A DNA stretch of 64,000 bases from Mesorhizobium neociceri. Lineage in GTDB: Bacteria > Pseudomonadota > Alphaproteobacteria > Rhizobiales > Rhizobiaceae. The position numbers and the translations under genes were made by a program. The notes beneath the pieces were generated by a model. It ran no database searches and had not been told where the DNA came from. It worked only from the letters and a program-made list of their open reading frames with translations. Numbering within the stretch: the stretch's first letter is position 1; each line of letters opens with the position of its first letter. The stretch spans positions 248,001 to 312,000 of the forward strand of contig NZ_JACDTY010000004.1 of assembly GCF_013520985.1 (NCBI RefSeq), given 5' to 3'. Below, piece after piece: positions 8,417 to 17,474 of the stretch.

Positions 8417-8856
8417 CAGTGTGCTCCCACGGCCAGCGGGCGCTTCGCGCCCTGAACATCGTCATTGCCGCCAAGCGCGCGGCGTTCGAGCGGATAAAGC
8501 GCGCGGATAGCCTTCAGCGCTTCATAGATATGGTCTTCGCCGACCATGCGGTCGATCTGCTTCAGCGCGCCGTTGATCTGCTCGTCCTCGAAGCTTGCCA
8601 GCAGCAACGGCAGCGAGCGGCGGAACATGGCGCGCGCCTCGACGGCGCCGGCCGGGTTCATCAGCATGACCTGCAGGATGAAGTAGAGCTGCTTGAGTGG
8701 CGTCGAGGCATCGTCGGCCTGGATGACATGGTTCTCGAGCAGAAACTGCACGTCGTTCATCAGCTCGACGGTGACCTTGCGGTCGACGCGGATGACGGCG
8801 CCGTTGATGTAGATCTTCTCGTTCGGCTTCAGCGATATCTTCAGCGTGTTGGTCAT
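8416..8856 (-). CDS. flbT: Flagellin post-transcriptional regulator FlbT
   Basis: A 146-residue cytoplasmic protein with the FlbT N-terminus (SLKPNEKIYINGAVIRVDRK) and the conserved LLENHVIQ and YFILQVMLMNP segments. In Caulobacter and Brucella FlbT acts on the flagellin mRNA leader, linking flagellin synthesis to assembly. Its start overlaps the flaF stop by 4 bp (8853-8856), so the FlaF/FlbT pair is translationally coupled. Confidence 0.95.
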   Translation of the reverse strand: MTNTLKISLKPNEKIYINGAVIRVDRKVTVELMNDVQFLLENHVIQADDASTPLKQLYFILQVMLMNPAGAVEARAMFRRSLPLLLASFEDEQINGALKQIDRMVGEDHIYEALKAIRALYPLERRALGGNDDVQGAKRPLAVGAH

Positions 8857-9200
8857 TGGATGCCGTCCCGGATGATCTGGGACACTTCGATCAGGCCTTC
8901 GAAATTGTCGGTGCGGCCCTGGCGGATGTCCTCAGCCTCGCGCAGCAGCCATAGGCCGATTGAGATGAGGTTGGCGCGCAGTTCCTTGGGCAAGACATTG
9001 TCGCTGGAACCGAGATCATCGACGAAGGTGGTCCAGACCCGGTTGGTGAAGTGCAGCGCCTCGACCGCTTCCATCGAAGTATGACCGACGGCGGCGGCCG
9101 CCGCCAGCATCTCGATCGAACGGGTCAGCAACTGTCGCTCGCGATCCTTGGCATCGGTGACGGAGTCGGTCTGGACGTCGGCGTAGGAGAATTGGTACAT
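8853..9200 (-). CDS. flaF: Flagellar biosynthesis regulator FlaF
   Basis: A 115-residue FlaF-family protein, recognised by the N-terminal region with ERQLLTRSIEMLAAA, a central LHFTNRVWTTFVDDL and LRANLISIGLWLLREAEDIR. FlaF is needed for flagellin synthesis or secretion in alphaproteobacteria and works opposite FlbT. It lies 30 bp downstream of flgL and overlaps flbT. Confidence 0.94.
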   Translation of the reverse strand: MYQFSYADVQTDSVTDAKDRERQLLTRSIEMLAAAAAVGHTSMEAVEALHFTNRVWTTFVDDLGSSDNVLPKELRANLISIGLWLLREAEDIRQGRTDNFEGLIEVSQIIRDGIQ

Positions 9201-9230
9201 CGTTTGGCTCTACCGTTGCGGTTGAGATTG

Positions 9231-10274
9231 TCAGGTCAGGTAGTTCAGCAGGCTCATCTGCTGCAGGCGCGCGGTCAGTGCGAAGGACGTCTCGATATGC
9301 TGCGTCAGATCCGCGACGCGGGTGGCTGCCTCGGCCGGATCCACGCCTTCGAGATCGAGGATGTGGCGTTCGAAAAGGTCGACCTGCGTCTTCATGCGGT
9401 CGCTGGCATCGGACACACGCTTCTCGGCAAGGCCGGTCTCGGCCTGCAGCTGGCCGAGCCCGCCCAGGGCCTCGCCGACCATCGCCTGGGCGCGGCCAAC
9501 GATGGCGGTCTTTGCCGCCTGGCTGATGTTGCTGGAGAGCAGGCCGGTGACCAGAGCGGAAGCCATGGCGAGTTTGCGGATGCTGTCGTCATTGGCGCTG
9601 GCCGAGGTCTGGGTGGTTTCGCCCAGTGAAATGCGGCTGACGATCTGCTGGTCGGTGGCGTTCGACCAGTTGGCCTGCCAGCCGGCGCCCATGAACTGCG
9701 GCACGACATTGCTCGTGATGAAGCCGTCCATCTGGGCGGCGGTGATGTTGGCGGCAAGCGGATCGGTCTGGGTGAAGCCGAAATAGGACGTGAAGGAAGC
9801 GTCGAACGCCGCCTTGGCCGGCGAGCCGGCGGCGGTGAAATCGTCGATCGGCTTGACGTCGGTGTTGGTGCCGGCAAACAGATATTCGCCGGCGACGCTG
9901 GCGTTGAGGATCGAGGTCATCTGCTGCACGGCGGCCTTGCCGGCTTGCTGTGTGATGGTGCTCGAGGAATTGCCGGCCGCGGTCAGCGCGGTCAGCAAAT
10001 TCTGCGCGGTGTCGGAAAGCTGCCCGAGCGCAGCCTGCGTCGAGGACAGTCGCGCGGTGACCAGCGAATTGGAATCGATGATGCCGTTCAACCGGTCGAG
10101 ATCGCGCGAAAAGGTGACCGCCTGCGAGGTGCGCGCGCCGAGCGCCAGGCCGACATCGGCGACGATGCCGGTCGTCGATTCCTTGGTGGCTTTGACCAGT
10201 TCGGTCTGCATGCGCATCTGCTGATAGCGCGCGGCGTTGGAGAGGGCGGCTGAGGAAACGGATGTGGCTTTCAT
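9231..10274 (-). CDS. flgL: Hook-filament junction protein FlgL (HAP3)
   Basis: 347 residues with flagellin-like alpha-helical ends: the N-terminus has SNAARYQQMRMQTELVKA, the C-terminus ends in LTARLQQMSLLNYLT. The centre (GEYLFAGTNTDVKPI) is the FlgL hallmark. It joins the hook-side FlgK ring to the filament and is exported through the flagellar type III apparatus. Starts 3 bp after the flgK stop, on the same strand. Confidence 0.94.
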   Translation of the reverse strand: MKATSVSSAALSNAARYQQMRMQTELVKATKESTTGIVADVGLALGARTSQAVTFSRDLDRLNGIIDSNSLVTARLSSTQAALGQLSDTAQNLLTALTAAGNSSSTITQQAGKAAVQQMTSILNASVAGEYLFAGTNTDVKPIDDFTAAGSPAKAAFDASFTSYFGFTQTDPLAANITAAQMDGFITSNVVPQFMGAGWQANWSNATDQQIVSRISLGETTQTSASANDDSIRKLAMASALVTGLLSSNISQAAKTAIVGRAQAMVGEALGGLGQLQAETGLAEKRVSDASDRMKTQVDLFERHILDLEGVDPAEAATRVADLTQHIETSFALTARLQQMSLLNYLT

Positions 10275-10277
10275 GGC

Positions 10278-11732
10278 TTATCCCACGGCATCGAGCAGGG
10301 ACGACAGCATGTCGTCGACGGTTTTCATCATGCGCGCCGAAGCTTGATAGGTGTGTTCGAGGTCGAGCAGCAACGACATCTCCTGGTCGACATTGACGCC
10401 GGTGTCGTTGGACAGCGCCTCGGCGGTGCGCGAGGCCAGTGCTTCCTTGGCGTCGGCGTTGCTCGAGGCTTGCTGGCGCTGGCCTTCGAACCAGCCAATG
10501 GCGTTGGCGGCATAGTCGGAGACGCTGGAGGTGACGGTGATGCCGGCCGAAGCGTCGAAAGGCATCGGCTTGTCGAGCTTGTCGCCATAGCCGATCAACA
10601 GTTGCGAATAGGAGGCGTTGCCGGCGGTGTTGGCGATATAGGCAGCACCATTGGCGCCGCCGTCGCGCAGCAGTACCGGATTGCCGCCGACGCTCGGATC
10701 CATTGCGGCGTTGACCTTGATCGAGCCGGCAAGGCCGTCGATCAGCGTGCCGGCGGCCGGAATGGCGGGCGCCCCCGACAAGGTGAACAGGCCGGTCCGG
10801 TCGGGCTGCGAAGGCGCGGTCTCGGCAAAGGCGGTGATGAGGCCGCGCGCGACTTCGTCGAGCTGGCTCTGCATGGTCGCAGCGACTCCGTCACGCAAGG
10901 TGATCAGCCCGGCGAGCTTGCCGTCGGCGCTGGTGTTGCCGCCGGTGCCGGCGCTGACCGGCACATTGTCGATATAGATGGTGTTGCCGGGCGTACCGGC
11001 GGTGTAGCCCGCCGACGGCGCGAAACTGACCGAGCGCGGAATGGTCTCGAACAGCGTCGTGCCGTCCTTGGTGGTGATGACCATGTCGTTGTCGCCGCGC
11101 GTAAAGGTCGACACCGGCACATAGTCCGCGATCTTCTTCAGCAGGGAGTCGCGCTGGTCGAGCGCGTCGGACGCGTCCGTGCCCGGACGGGTTGCGGAGA
11201 TGACCGCCTTGTTGGCGTCCTGGAACTGGCTGAGCAGCGAGTTGAGATCGTTGACCGCGGTGGCGATCTCGCCGTCGGCCTGAGTGCGGAAATCCTGGAT
11301 CGCCTTGGTGCCGTCGTTCAGCGAGCGCACCACCTGCTGGGCCGCGTCGATGACGCTGGAACCGAGATTCTGGTTGGATGGCGTGGCGGCGTAAAGCTGC
11401 AGCGCGTTCTGCAGATTGCCGATCGCGGTCGAGGCAGAGGAGGCATTGTCGACGCCGTTGACGGCAACGGCGAGGCGGTCAATGCCGCTGTAAAGCGTGC
11501 TCTGGCCGCTCCATGCTGACTGCGCGCTGAGGTTCTGGCGAAACAACAGGGCGTTGGTGGCGCGCTGGATCTCTACGGAGCGAGCGCCGGGCGCGGCGCT
11601 GATGACGACCGCCGTGCGGCGGGCATAGTCGGGGTTGCTAGCGTCGGCAATATTGCGGGAAAGGACGCTGGTCTGCTTCGACGTGGTCTGAAGCGACTGT
11701 TGGGCGATGGTCAATGCGGAAGTCAGCGACAT
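10278..11732 (-). CDS. flgK: Hook-associated protein FlgK (HAP1)
   Basis: 484 residues. The N-terminal rod/hook-type helix includes TSVLSRNIADASNPDYARRT, and the C-terminus contains VNVDQEMSLLLDLEHTYQAS followed by a helical end, both standard for FlgK. The low-complexity central domain rich in Gly, Thr and Asp is the variable surface domain. Together with FlgL it forms the hook-filament junction. It follows flgE after a 176-bp spacer with a short hairpin, so it may have some independent expression. Confidence 0.94.
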   Translation of the reverse strand: MSLTSALTIAQQSLQTTSKQTSVLSRNIADASNPDYARRTAVVISAAPGARSVEIQRATNALLFRQNLSAQSAWSGQSTLYSGIDRLAVAVNGVDNASSASTAIGNLQNALQLYAATPSNQNLGSSVIDAAQQVVRSLNDGTKAIQDFRTQADGEIATAVNDLNSLLSQFQDANKAVISATRPGTDASDALDQRDSLLKKIADYVPVSTFTRGDNDMVITTKDGTTLFETIPRSVSFAPSAGYTAGTPGNTIYIDNVPVSAGTGGNTSADGKLAGLITLRDGVAATMQSQLDEVARGLITAFAETAPSQPDRTGLFTLSGAPAIPAAGTLIDGLAGSIKVNAAMDPSVGGNPVLLRDGGANGAAYIANTAGNASYSQLLIGYGDKLDKPMPFDASAGITVTSSVSDYAANAIGWFEGQRQQASSNADAKEALASRTAEALSNDTGVNVDQEMSLLLDLEHTYQASARMMKTVDDMLSSLLDAVG

Positions 11733-11908
11733 GCGGGTCTTTCACGAGGCCAGTGGGAGGGGGATGACGTTTCTGCCCTGTCGGCGGTGTCAGCGTTCGG
11801 AAACCTCCAATTCCAAACCACACCAGCCGGTTTGCCGGTGTGGCCTTGAATTCGAACTCCGCGCACCGCGCCGCTCTGGTTTGGGTTCATCCCACTAGCG
11901 CCCGTTGT
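11733..11908. other. flgE-flgK spacer with short inverted repeat
   Basis: The spacer holds a 7-bp inverted repeat, CCACACC (11818-11824) and GGTGTGG (11837-11843), with a 12-base loop. On the minus strand no T-run follows it, so it is not a convincing intrinsic terminator; it could be an mRNA processing or stability hairpin between flgE and flgK. Confidence 0.35.
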
Positions 11909-13162
11909 TTATCTCTTCAGGTTGACAAGGACGTCCATGAGGTCGGAACCGGTCTGGAATACTTTCGAGTTTGCGGTGTAGCTGCGCTGCGCCGCGATCA
12001 TGTTGGTCAGTTCCTCGGCGATATCGACGTTGGAATTTTCCAACGCGCCGGAGATGATGCCGCCGAGCTTGCCTTCATTGGCGAAACCGATGCGCACGGT
12101 GCCGGAGTCGGTGGATTGCGCATAGACATTGCCGGGCAGCGCGGTGAGGTTGTCGGGGCTCTGGACGTCGGCCAGCGGGATTTTGAAGAGCGGCTTGGTC
12201 GAGCCGTCCTGATACTGGGCGTAGATGACGCCGTCTTCGCCGATCTGGATCTTTTCGATCGTGCTGGGGGCGTTGCCGTTGACCTTCGCCTCGGAGACGG
12301 TGAAGCCGGTGCCGAGCTGGGTCAGCTTGGACAAATCGAGGTCGAGCGACGCACCGCCAGGCACGGGGATCGTTATTGAGTCGACCGCGCCGGTGAGCTT
12401 GCCGGTTGTGTTGTCGAAGGTCAGGTTGGCTGTGGCCAGCGCGCCGCCCGTATAGGGGAAAGAGGTGCCGGGCGTGGCCTTGGATTGGTCGAACACCGAG
12501 ACCGACCAGGTGCCGGTGCCGGTGTTGGTGAAATAGACGTCGAGCAGCTTCTTGTTGCCGAGATTGTCGTAGGTGACCATCGAGGATTTCGACGTGTATT
12601 CCGCGGTCGGGCTGTTGGTGGACGGCAGCGGGCCTGCGGGTGGCGTGGCGCCGGCCGGCAGATTGGCGTTGAAGTTGCCCGTGGTGCTGGGCGTTGCCGT
12701 CATTTCCTGGTCGGAGATCTCGACCGGCACCAGTCCTTCGAAACCGTTGGCGGTGGCGGCAGGTGTGCCGTTGGCGTAGCTGTAGGCCATCAGCTGGTAG
12801 CCGGCCGCATTGACCAGCCTGCCCTGGGCATCCGGAACAAAAGCGCCGGCGCGGGTGAGGAAAGGCGTTCCGCTGGGGTCCTGGACAACGAAGAAGCCGT
12901 TGCCGTTGACCGCGAGGTCGGAGACCGAGGTGGTGTATTGCAGCACGCCCTGGGCGCTGACCGCTGAGCGGATCGTGGTGTTGACGCCGCCGGAATTATA
13001 GGCACCGCCGACCTGCGGCATGACCAGCGTCGAAAACTCGGCCGAGGACCGCTTGTAACCGGTGGTGTCGGAATTGGCGATGTTGTCGGCCACGGCGGAC
13101 AGGCGGTTGGCCTGTGCGTTCATCCCGGAAACGCCGGTCCGCATCATTCCGTAAAGGCTCAT
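11909..13162 (-). CDS. flgE: Flagellar hook protein FlgE
   Basis: 417 residues. The N-terminus MSLYGMMRTGVSGMNAQANR and LSAVADNIANSDTTGYKRS are the classic hook-protein start, and the C-terminus ends with YTANSKVFQTGSDLMDVLVN. The centre has the beta-rich FlgE domains (STTGNFNANLPAG, SSMVTYDNLGNKKLLDVYF). It polymerises on the rod under the FlgD cap, with length set by FliK. It lies 79 bp downstream of ftcR, which in Brucella activates this class of genes. Confidence 0.96.
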   Translation of the reverse strand: MSLYGMMRTGVSGMNAQANRLSAVADNIANSDTTGYKRSSAEFSTLVMPQVGGAYNSGGVNTTIRSAVSAQGVLQYTTSVSDLAVNGNGFFVVQDPSGTPFLTRAGAFVPDAQGRLVNAAGYQLMAYSYANGTPAATANGFEGLVPVEISDQEMTATPSTTGNFNANLPAGATPPAGPLPSTNSPTAEYTSKSSMVTYDNLGNKKLLDVYFTNTGTGTWSVSVFDQSKATPGTSFPYTGGALATANLTFDNTTGKLTGAVDSITIPVPGGASLDLDLSKLTQLGTGFTVSEAKVNGNAPSTIEKIQIGEDGVIYAQYQDGSTKPLFKIPLADVQSPDNLTALPGNVYAQSTDSGTVRIGFANEGKLGGIISGALENSNVDIAEELTNMIAAQRSYTANSKVFQTGSDLMDVLVNLKR

Positions 13163-13241
13163 CGAAACGTCTCCTCAATGCCCATGTCTGTGGTCGCGAG
13201 GGTATAATTTCTGTCTTGCGCGAGGCTGGCGCAGACCGCCA

Positions 13242-13910
13242 TCAGAACACCAGCCGGTAGCCGAGGAAGCGCTTGGAATCGATCGGGTCCTGGCCGAGCT
13301 TTTCGCGCAATTTCTTGCGCAGTTTGCTGATGTGGCTCTCGACCACGTTCTCCTCGACCTCTTCGTCGAAGATGCCGTAGATGGCGTTGAAGACCTGGGT
13401 CTTGGTAACGCGGCGTCCGCGGTTGCTCGCAAGATATTCGAGGATGCGGCGTTCGCGGCGCGGCAGTGGCAGCGGCTGGCCATCGATCTCGGGATCGCGG
13501 CCATCCATGAAGATGCGCATGGCGCCGATCTCGGTGTAGCTGACGTCCTCATGGGCGCGGCGGCGAATGGCGGTGATGCGGGCCAGGATCTCTCTGATAT
13601 GGACCGGCTTGCGGATGACGTCGTCGACGCCGCTCTCGAACAGCCTCAGCGTGTTTTCGAGCGAGTGCTGTTCGCTGAGCGCAATGACCGGAGCGCCGGT
13701 GCGGTCGCGGATCTGGCGTGGGGAAATGGCGCCTTCGCGGCAGTCGCCGATGAGGAAGGCGCGGACCGACTTCAAATCGGTGTCGGCGGCCGATGTCACC
13801 CACTCGCCGAATTCGCCAGGTGCGAAGCCCGCACAGGCGACCCCCTCGCGATCGAAAAGTGAGTTATACCCCTCAGTTACGAGCTCACGCTCGTCAACGA
13901 TTACAATCAT
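13242..13910 (-). CDS. ftcR: Flagellar transcriptional regulator FtcR (Rem-type response regulator)
   Basis: A 222-residue OmpR-type regulator. The N-terminal receiver-like domain begins [11 protein letters not shown] (acidic pair D6/E7); a candidate phospho-acceptor is D56 in FLIGDC, and the lysine is in VIRKPVH. It departs from the usual receiver consensus, as known for FtcR/Rem. The C-terminal winged helix contains [20 protein letters not shown] and [15 protein letters not shown]. No sensor kinase gene is adjacent. In Brucella and Sinorhizobium the homologue sits below VisNR and activates flagellar genes. The upstream region carries a perfect 9-bp inverted repeat. Confidence 0.92.
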   Translation of the reverse strand: MIVIVDERELVTEGYNSLFDREGVACAGFAPGEFGEWVTSAADTDLKSVRAFLIGDCREGAISPRQIRDRTGAPVIALSEQHSLENTLRLFESGVDDVIRKPVHIREILARITAIRRRAHEDVSYTEIGAMRIFMDGRDPEIDGQPLPLPRRERRILEYLASNRGRRVTKTQVFNAIYGIFDEEVEENVVESHISKLRKKLREKLGQDPIDSKRFLGYRLVF

Positions 13911-14011
13911 CGGCCCCGCCTCCGAATCAGATCATCTGCCCCGTGGGAAGAGGCGTAACCGGTGCCGGGAATCCTGAACAACCATCATTTCTTGTAGCTA
14001 TTTTCTTGGGA

Positions 14012-14034
14012 GTTATTTCGGGTTTCGAAATAAC
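14012..14034. promoter_or_regulatory. Perfect inverted repeat upstream of ftcR
   Basis: GTTATTTCG (14012-14020) and CGAAATAAC (14026-14034) form a perfect 9-bp inverted repeat with a 5-base spacer, in unusually AT-rich DNA about 100-120 bp before the ftcR start. No T-run follows on either strand, so it reads more like an operator or leader hairpin than a terminator. The bound factor is unknown; VisNR or FtcR itself are candidates. Confidence 0.5.
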
Positions 14035-14132
14035 GGCAATCACAAGGTTGTATCGTTGGTTGGGAATACCGATGACGCGCCGGGGCATCGGCAGGCCCGC
14101 GGCTTGCACACATTTACGAAAGGCGAATGCGT

Positions 14133-14726
14133 CTATGGGTTGCAGAAGGCGCGAGCGTTCGGCGTCCATTTGCCGAAGCCGGTGGCGACCATATTGGCGA
14201 TGACGCGGCAGACATAGAACTTCTGCGCGGGATCGTTGTCGGGGCCGGCGTGGTAGCGGGCGACGGCCATCGACCAGCTGACGTGACGAGCATGCAGGCT
14301 GGCCAGGAAGCGCGCCGCATAGTCGACATTCTGGCGCGGGTCGAGCATGTCGTCGACGCTGCGAAAATGCGATGCGTGATAGTGATGGTTGATCTGCATG
14401 CAGCCGAGATCGATGAGCGTCTTGCCCTCGCGCCGGGCAGCTTCGAAGGTAGCCAGAGCGTCGCTTCGGCTCTTTGGAAAGACTGCTTTTCCTTCTATAT
14501 TCAAGGCATTAGGCTGTAGGCTACCCTTTTTGCCGGTCTCGGTAAGTCCGACGGCATAGAGGATGCCGGCCGGCACGCCATAGCGGTCGGCGGCGCGCAG
14601 GATCTCGGGCTCGCAAGGGTTGGTGGCGGCGTTGGCCGGTCCGATGATGAGGCTAGATAAACATATCGTCGCCAGCGTGCTCGCGAACAGGCACGCCAGG
14701 GCGGCCGAAGTCCTGTGCATCGTCAT
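14133..14726 (-). CDS. Lytic transglycosylase, flagellar type (SltF-like candidate)
   Basis: 197 residues from the ATG at 14726 (a second ATG is at 14720). A signal peptide covers about residues 1-33 (hydrophobic LACLFASTLATICLSSL, then ANA). The SLT fold is visible as ILYAVGLTETGKKG with catalytic Glu63, LGCMQINHHYH (the usual GxMQIN motif) and ARYHAGPDN. It cleaves peptidoglycan, probably to let the rod cross the wall; alphaproteobacterial FlgJ lacks its own muramidase domain. The gene starts inside the end of fliK (overlap of 74 bp) and ends the fliF-to-fliK run, so it looks like part of the flagellar operon. Confidence 0.85.
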   Translation of the reverse strand: MTMHRTSAALACLFASTLATICLSSLIIGPANAATNPCEPEILRAADRYGVPAGILYAVGLTETGKKGSLQPNALNIEGKAVFPKSRSDALATFEAARREGKTLIDLGCMQINHHYHASHFRSVDDMLDPRQNVDYAARFLASLHARHVSWSMAVARYHAGPDNDPAQKFYVCRVIANMVATGFGKWTPNARAFCNP

Positions 14727-16050
14727 TGCGGTTTCTTCCCGACTGCTGGCCACCCGAACCCGCATTGTTGCCGCTTGAGTTCCCGGGCTGAAAAGCGGAC
14801 TGGTCGCGGCCTTGCGGCATCGGCTGGGAGTTGCTTGCATCGCTGCGTACCGGGGGGTTGGCTGCTATCGAGGGTTGCAGGATGGTGACCTTGTCGACAT
14901 CGAAACCGAGCCCGCGCAACGACTTCACGATGGCGTCGCTGTCGGTGGCGAGGCGGCGATAAGCCTCATGAGTTTCGGGCTTCAATTCTATCGAAAGTTG
15001 CTCTCCGGCGAGCCTGAGGCTGGCAGTGACCATGCCGAGTTCGGCCGGGTGCAGCTCGATCTTCAATATATGTGTCGGAACGGCAACAGAACCGGCGGTC
15101 TGGGCGGTGGTCGACGGCGTCGAAACCGCTTGCCGCAGCCCGTTGTCCGAAGCGAGTGCGTCGATCAAAGCTGACGTCGTCTGGTTCATCGGGCTCTGCG
15201 CCGGCGCCGGGAAGCTCTGCCCGGCGACAATGTCGACGCGCCCGGCGGACGGTGCCTGTTTTCCGGATGCGGATGTCGAATTGGACTGGGCTCCATCGAC
15301 GCCCTTTGTCGACAGAGCCGACCGCTTTGCGGCGGGCGCGGAACTCTCGCTTGCCGGCTCGTCGGTCGGCAGAGTTGGCGTCGCGCCATCCGGGTTAGGC
15401 AGCTTGCCGGGCTGAGGTTCGATCGCGGCCAGCTTTTGCCCCTGATCCTGTGCGGAAACGTCAGCGCCGGAGTTGGCCCGTTCGGGTCGCGGCTTCGTGT
15501 CGAGGCTGTTGTCGGTGTTGGACGGCGCGCGGAATTTCTTCAACGACACTGGCGGCGTCTGCGCGGAAACGGTCTCGCCGTCGAGCACCGGCTTTTCAGC
15601 CTGTTCATTCGTGACGGCGCCGTTCCCGCCTGTCCTGGCCGCCGAGAAACGGCTGATGTCATGCAGCGCCAACAGCAGCGGCAAATGGTCCTGCAGCGGT
15701 GCTGTGCCTGTGCCTTGTCCGGCCGCCTCGGCGTCGGCGGACGCTTTGTCCGGATCGCCGTCGGTATGGTCTTTTGTGGCTTTCCCGACAACCGGTTTGG
15801 AGGCCGTCTTGCCCGTCTCTGCGTGTGCAGTCTCGCCCTTGACGGGGGCGGCCGCGCTGCGTCGGGCCCAGCGTGGCTCGTGCGGCGCAGCCTCGATTGC
15901 TCCCTGGCCTTTTTGCGTCGGCGCATTGTCGTCGGCGCGCACCATGTCGCCGAAGCTTTTGTCGTCGCCCTTGGCGTTCGGCGCCGACTGCTTCGATCCG
16001 GCGTGCACGGGCGCAAATCCCGGCAGGGCCTGGCCAACATTGGTGGTCAT
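14653..16050 (-). CDS. fliK: Hook-length control protein FliK (rhizobial MotD)
   Basis: 465 residues. The first 300 or so are disordered and rich in Ala, Pro, Ser, Lys and Thr, the tape-measure-like part. The conserved C-terminal switch domain is around ILKIELHPAELGMVTASLRL and GLGFDVDKVTIL, matching FliK, followed by a Gln/Asn/Gly-rich tail. In Sinorhizobium the corresponding gene was first called motD and later recognised as fliK. Its start overlaps the motC stop by 4 bp (16047-16050), placing it in the fliF-fliH-motB-motC-fliK operon. Confidence 0.9.
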   Translation of the reverse strand: MTTNVGQALPGFAPVHAGSKQSAPNAKGDDKSFGDMVRADDNAPTQKGQGAIEAAPHEPRWARRSAAAPVKGETAHAETGKTASKPVVGKATKDHTDGDPDKASADAEAAGQGTGTAPLQDHLPLLLALHDISRFSAARTGGNGAVTNEQAEKPVLDGETVSAQTPPVSLKKFRAPSNTDNSLDTKPRPERANSGADVSAQDQGQKLAAIEPQPGKLPNPDGATPTLPTDEPASESSAPAAKRSALSTKGVDGAQSNSTSASGKQAPSAGRVDIVAGQSFPAPAQSPMNQTTSALIDALASDNGLRQAVSTPSTTAQTAGSVAVPTHILKIELHPAELGMVTASLRLAGEQLSIELKPETHEAYRRLATDSDAIVKSLRGLGFDVDKVTILQPSIAANPPVRSDASNSQPMPQGRDQSAFQPGNSSGNNAGSGGQQSGRNRNDDAQDFGRPGVPVREHAGDDMFI

Positions 16051-17474
16051 TTCGGAGCTGCTCCAAGCATCTGGTCGATCAAATCGAGCTGGCGGCGCGT
16101 CTTGGCCATGGCGGCGTCGGTGGCATCGGCGGGTTCGGCGCCGGCTGCAGGTGCCGATGCCGGCACGACAGGGGCCGCATCACCCGCGGTGGCGACCGCA
16201 GGCGCTTCCGGCGCCTTTGTTTCGGGCGCGCTCAGTATCTGCGCGGCCGGCTCGCCTGGCGCCTTCGGCCCATCGGTTGCGGCCGGTCCGCCTGATGCGC
16301 TAGCTGCTGGCTGCTCCGGCATTGCGCCTTCGACGGGCGGCAGCTCGGGCTCATCGGGGTTTGCCGCGGCGGCGGTCTTGACCGGCTCCTGTTTGGCCGC
16401 CGCCGGCGCGGGCTTGTCGACGGGCAGCGGCGCCGGCGGCGCGATCACTTCGCCGGCCACGGCCTGCGCGGCATCGAGCAAGTCGCGGTCGCTTTGCGAA
16501 AGCTGGCTGCGATCGATCTTGTCGAGCTTGGCGCGGACCTCGTCGATGGTGCCCGACGTCACCGTGGACAGACTGGAATAGAGTTGCGCGCGCGGGTCGT
16601 CCTGGTTGTGGATGCCGTCGCGGCCCTGTTCGGCCCTGGCCGAGGCAAAGGCGGAGAGATCGGCGAGGCCGTCGATGGCGGCGCGGCGGGCAATGCGCAG
16701 ATAGATCACCTTCTCGCGCTCGGGATCCATCATTGCGGTGATGTCGGCGAGCTTGTCCTGGCTGATCGCCATATGCAACGTGATGACGCCGGACACGAAA
16801 GCGTCGGCGAACTGGCTGGCATAGGGCGAGTAGAGGTAGTCCTCGACATATTGGGTCGAGGCAAGCGCGAAGCGCGCGCCATCGCCTTGCGCGGCGGCGA
16901 TGCCGACCGAGCGGCGCAGCGCTGCTTCCTCGACCAGCGTGCCGGGGCTGAGCAGGCGGGCATCGTCGAGCAGCGCCAACGCGGTGACCGGTTCTTCGGT
17001 GGCGAGCAGCGAGCCTTTGACCAGCGCCAGGAAAGCACCGAGATCGGCGGGCAGGGTCATCGGATCGATCGGCTTCAGCGCCTCGATCGCGGCGGCCGGG
17101 TGGCCGTTCAGATAATCGACAATGCCTTCGGCGATAGCCAGGCTTTGCGGGTCGGTCTTGGCGCGCGACACCGCCACCTCGACGGTGACGGGGTTGCCGC
17201 CGCTCATGCCATAGACCAGCAAGGCGCGAAAATTCTTCGGGTCGCTGAAGTCCTGTGCGTTCGCCGCGCGAAGCCTGGTGTCGGTCATTTCGAGCAGCTT
17301 GCCTTGCATCGGCAGCGCGGCATGGTCGCCGGCGGCGATGCGGTCCTGCACCAGCTGCAGCGAACGCACCAGCTGATAGGGCTGCAAGCCGTCCTCGGCA
17401 AAGGCTGCCGGCGAATGGACAGCGCTCAGCAGCAGCAGACCGATGGCGCGGCCGATGATGGCGGAGCGCCTCAT
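16047..17474 (-). CDS. motC: Periplasmic motor protein MotC
   Basis: 475 residues from the ATG at 17474, which overlaps the motB stop; a longer upstream frame runs inside motB and is not used. The signal peptide is residues 1-26 (IGLLLLSAVHSPAAFA). The helical body contains LQPYQLVRSLQLVQDRIAAG and IDKLDKIDR-like segments; the C-terminal 140 residues are rich in Pro and Ala with a final helix ending LIDQMLGAAPK. MotC is a periplasmic protein special to rhizobia and relatives that assists MotB and is required for rotation in Sinorhizobium. Confidence 0.9.
   Translation of the reverse strand: MRRSAIIGRAIGLLLLSAVHSPAAFAEDGLQPYQLVRSLQLVQDRIAAGDHAALPMQGKLLEMTDTRLRAANAQDFSDPKNFRALLVYGMSGGNPVTVEVAVSRAKTDPQSLAIAEGIVDYLNGHPAAAIEALKPIDPMTLPADLGAFLALVKGSLLATEEPVTALALLDDARLLSPGTLVEEAALRRSVGIAAAQGDGARFALASTQYVEDYLYSPYASQFADAFVSGVITLHMAISQDKLADITAMMDPEREKVIYLRIARRAAIDGLADLSAFASARAEQGRDGIHNQDDPRAQLYSSLSTVTSGTIDEVRAKLDKIDRSQLSQSDRDLLDAAQAVAGEVIAPPAPLPVDKPAPAAAKQEPVKTAAAANPDEPELPPVEGAMPEQPAASASGGPAATDGPKAPGEPAAQILSAPETKAPEAPAVATAGDAAPVVPASAPAAGAEPADATDAAMAKTRRQLDLIDQMLGAAPK

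Noticed and set aside
10344-11519. 391-codon plus-strand open frame opposite flgK
   Set aside because: Shadow frame with Gly/Arg/Val bias; flgK is well supported.
11818-11843. Hairpin between flgE and flgK as an intrinsic terminator
   Set aside because: Stem of only 7 bp with a 12-base loop and no T-run on the minus strand.
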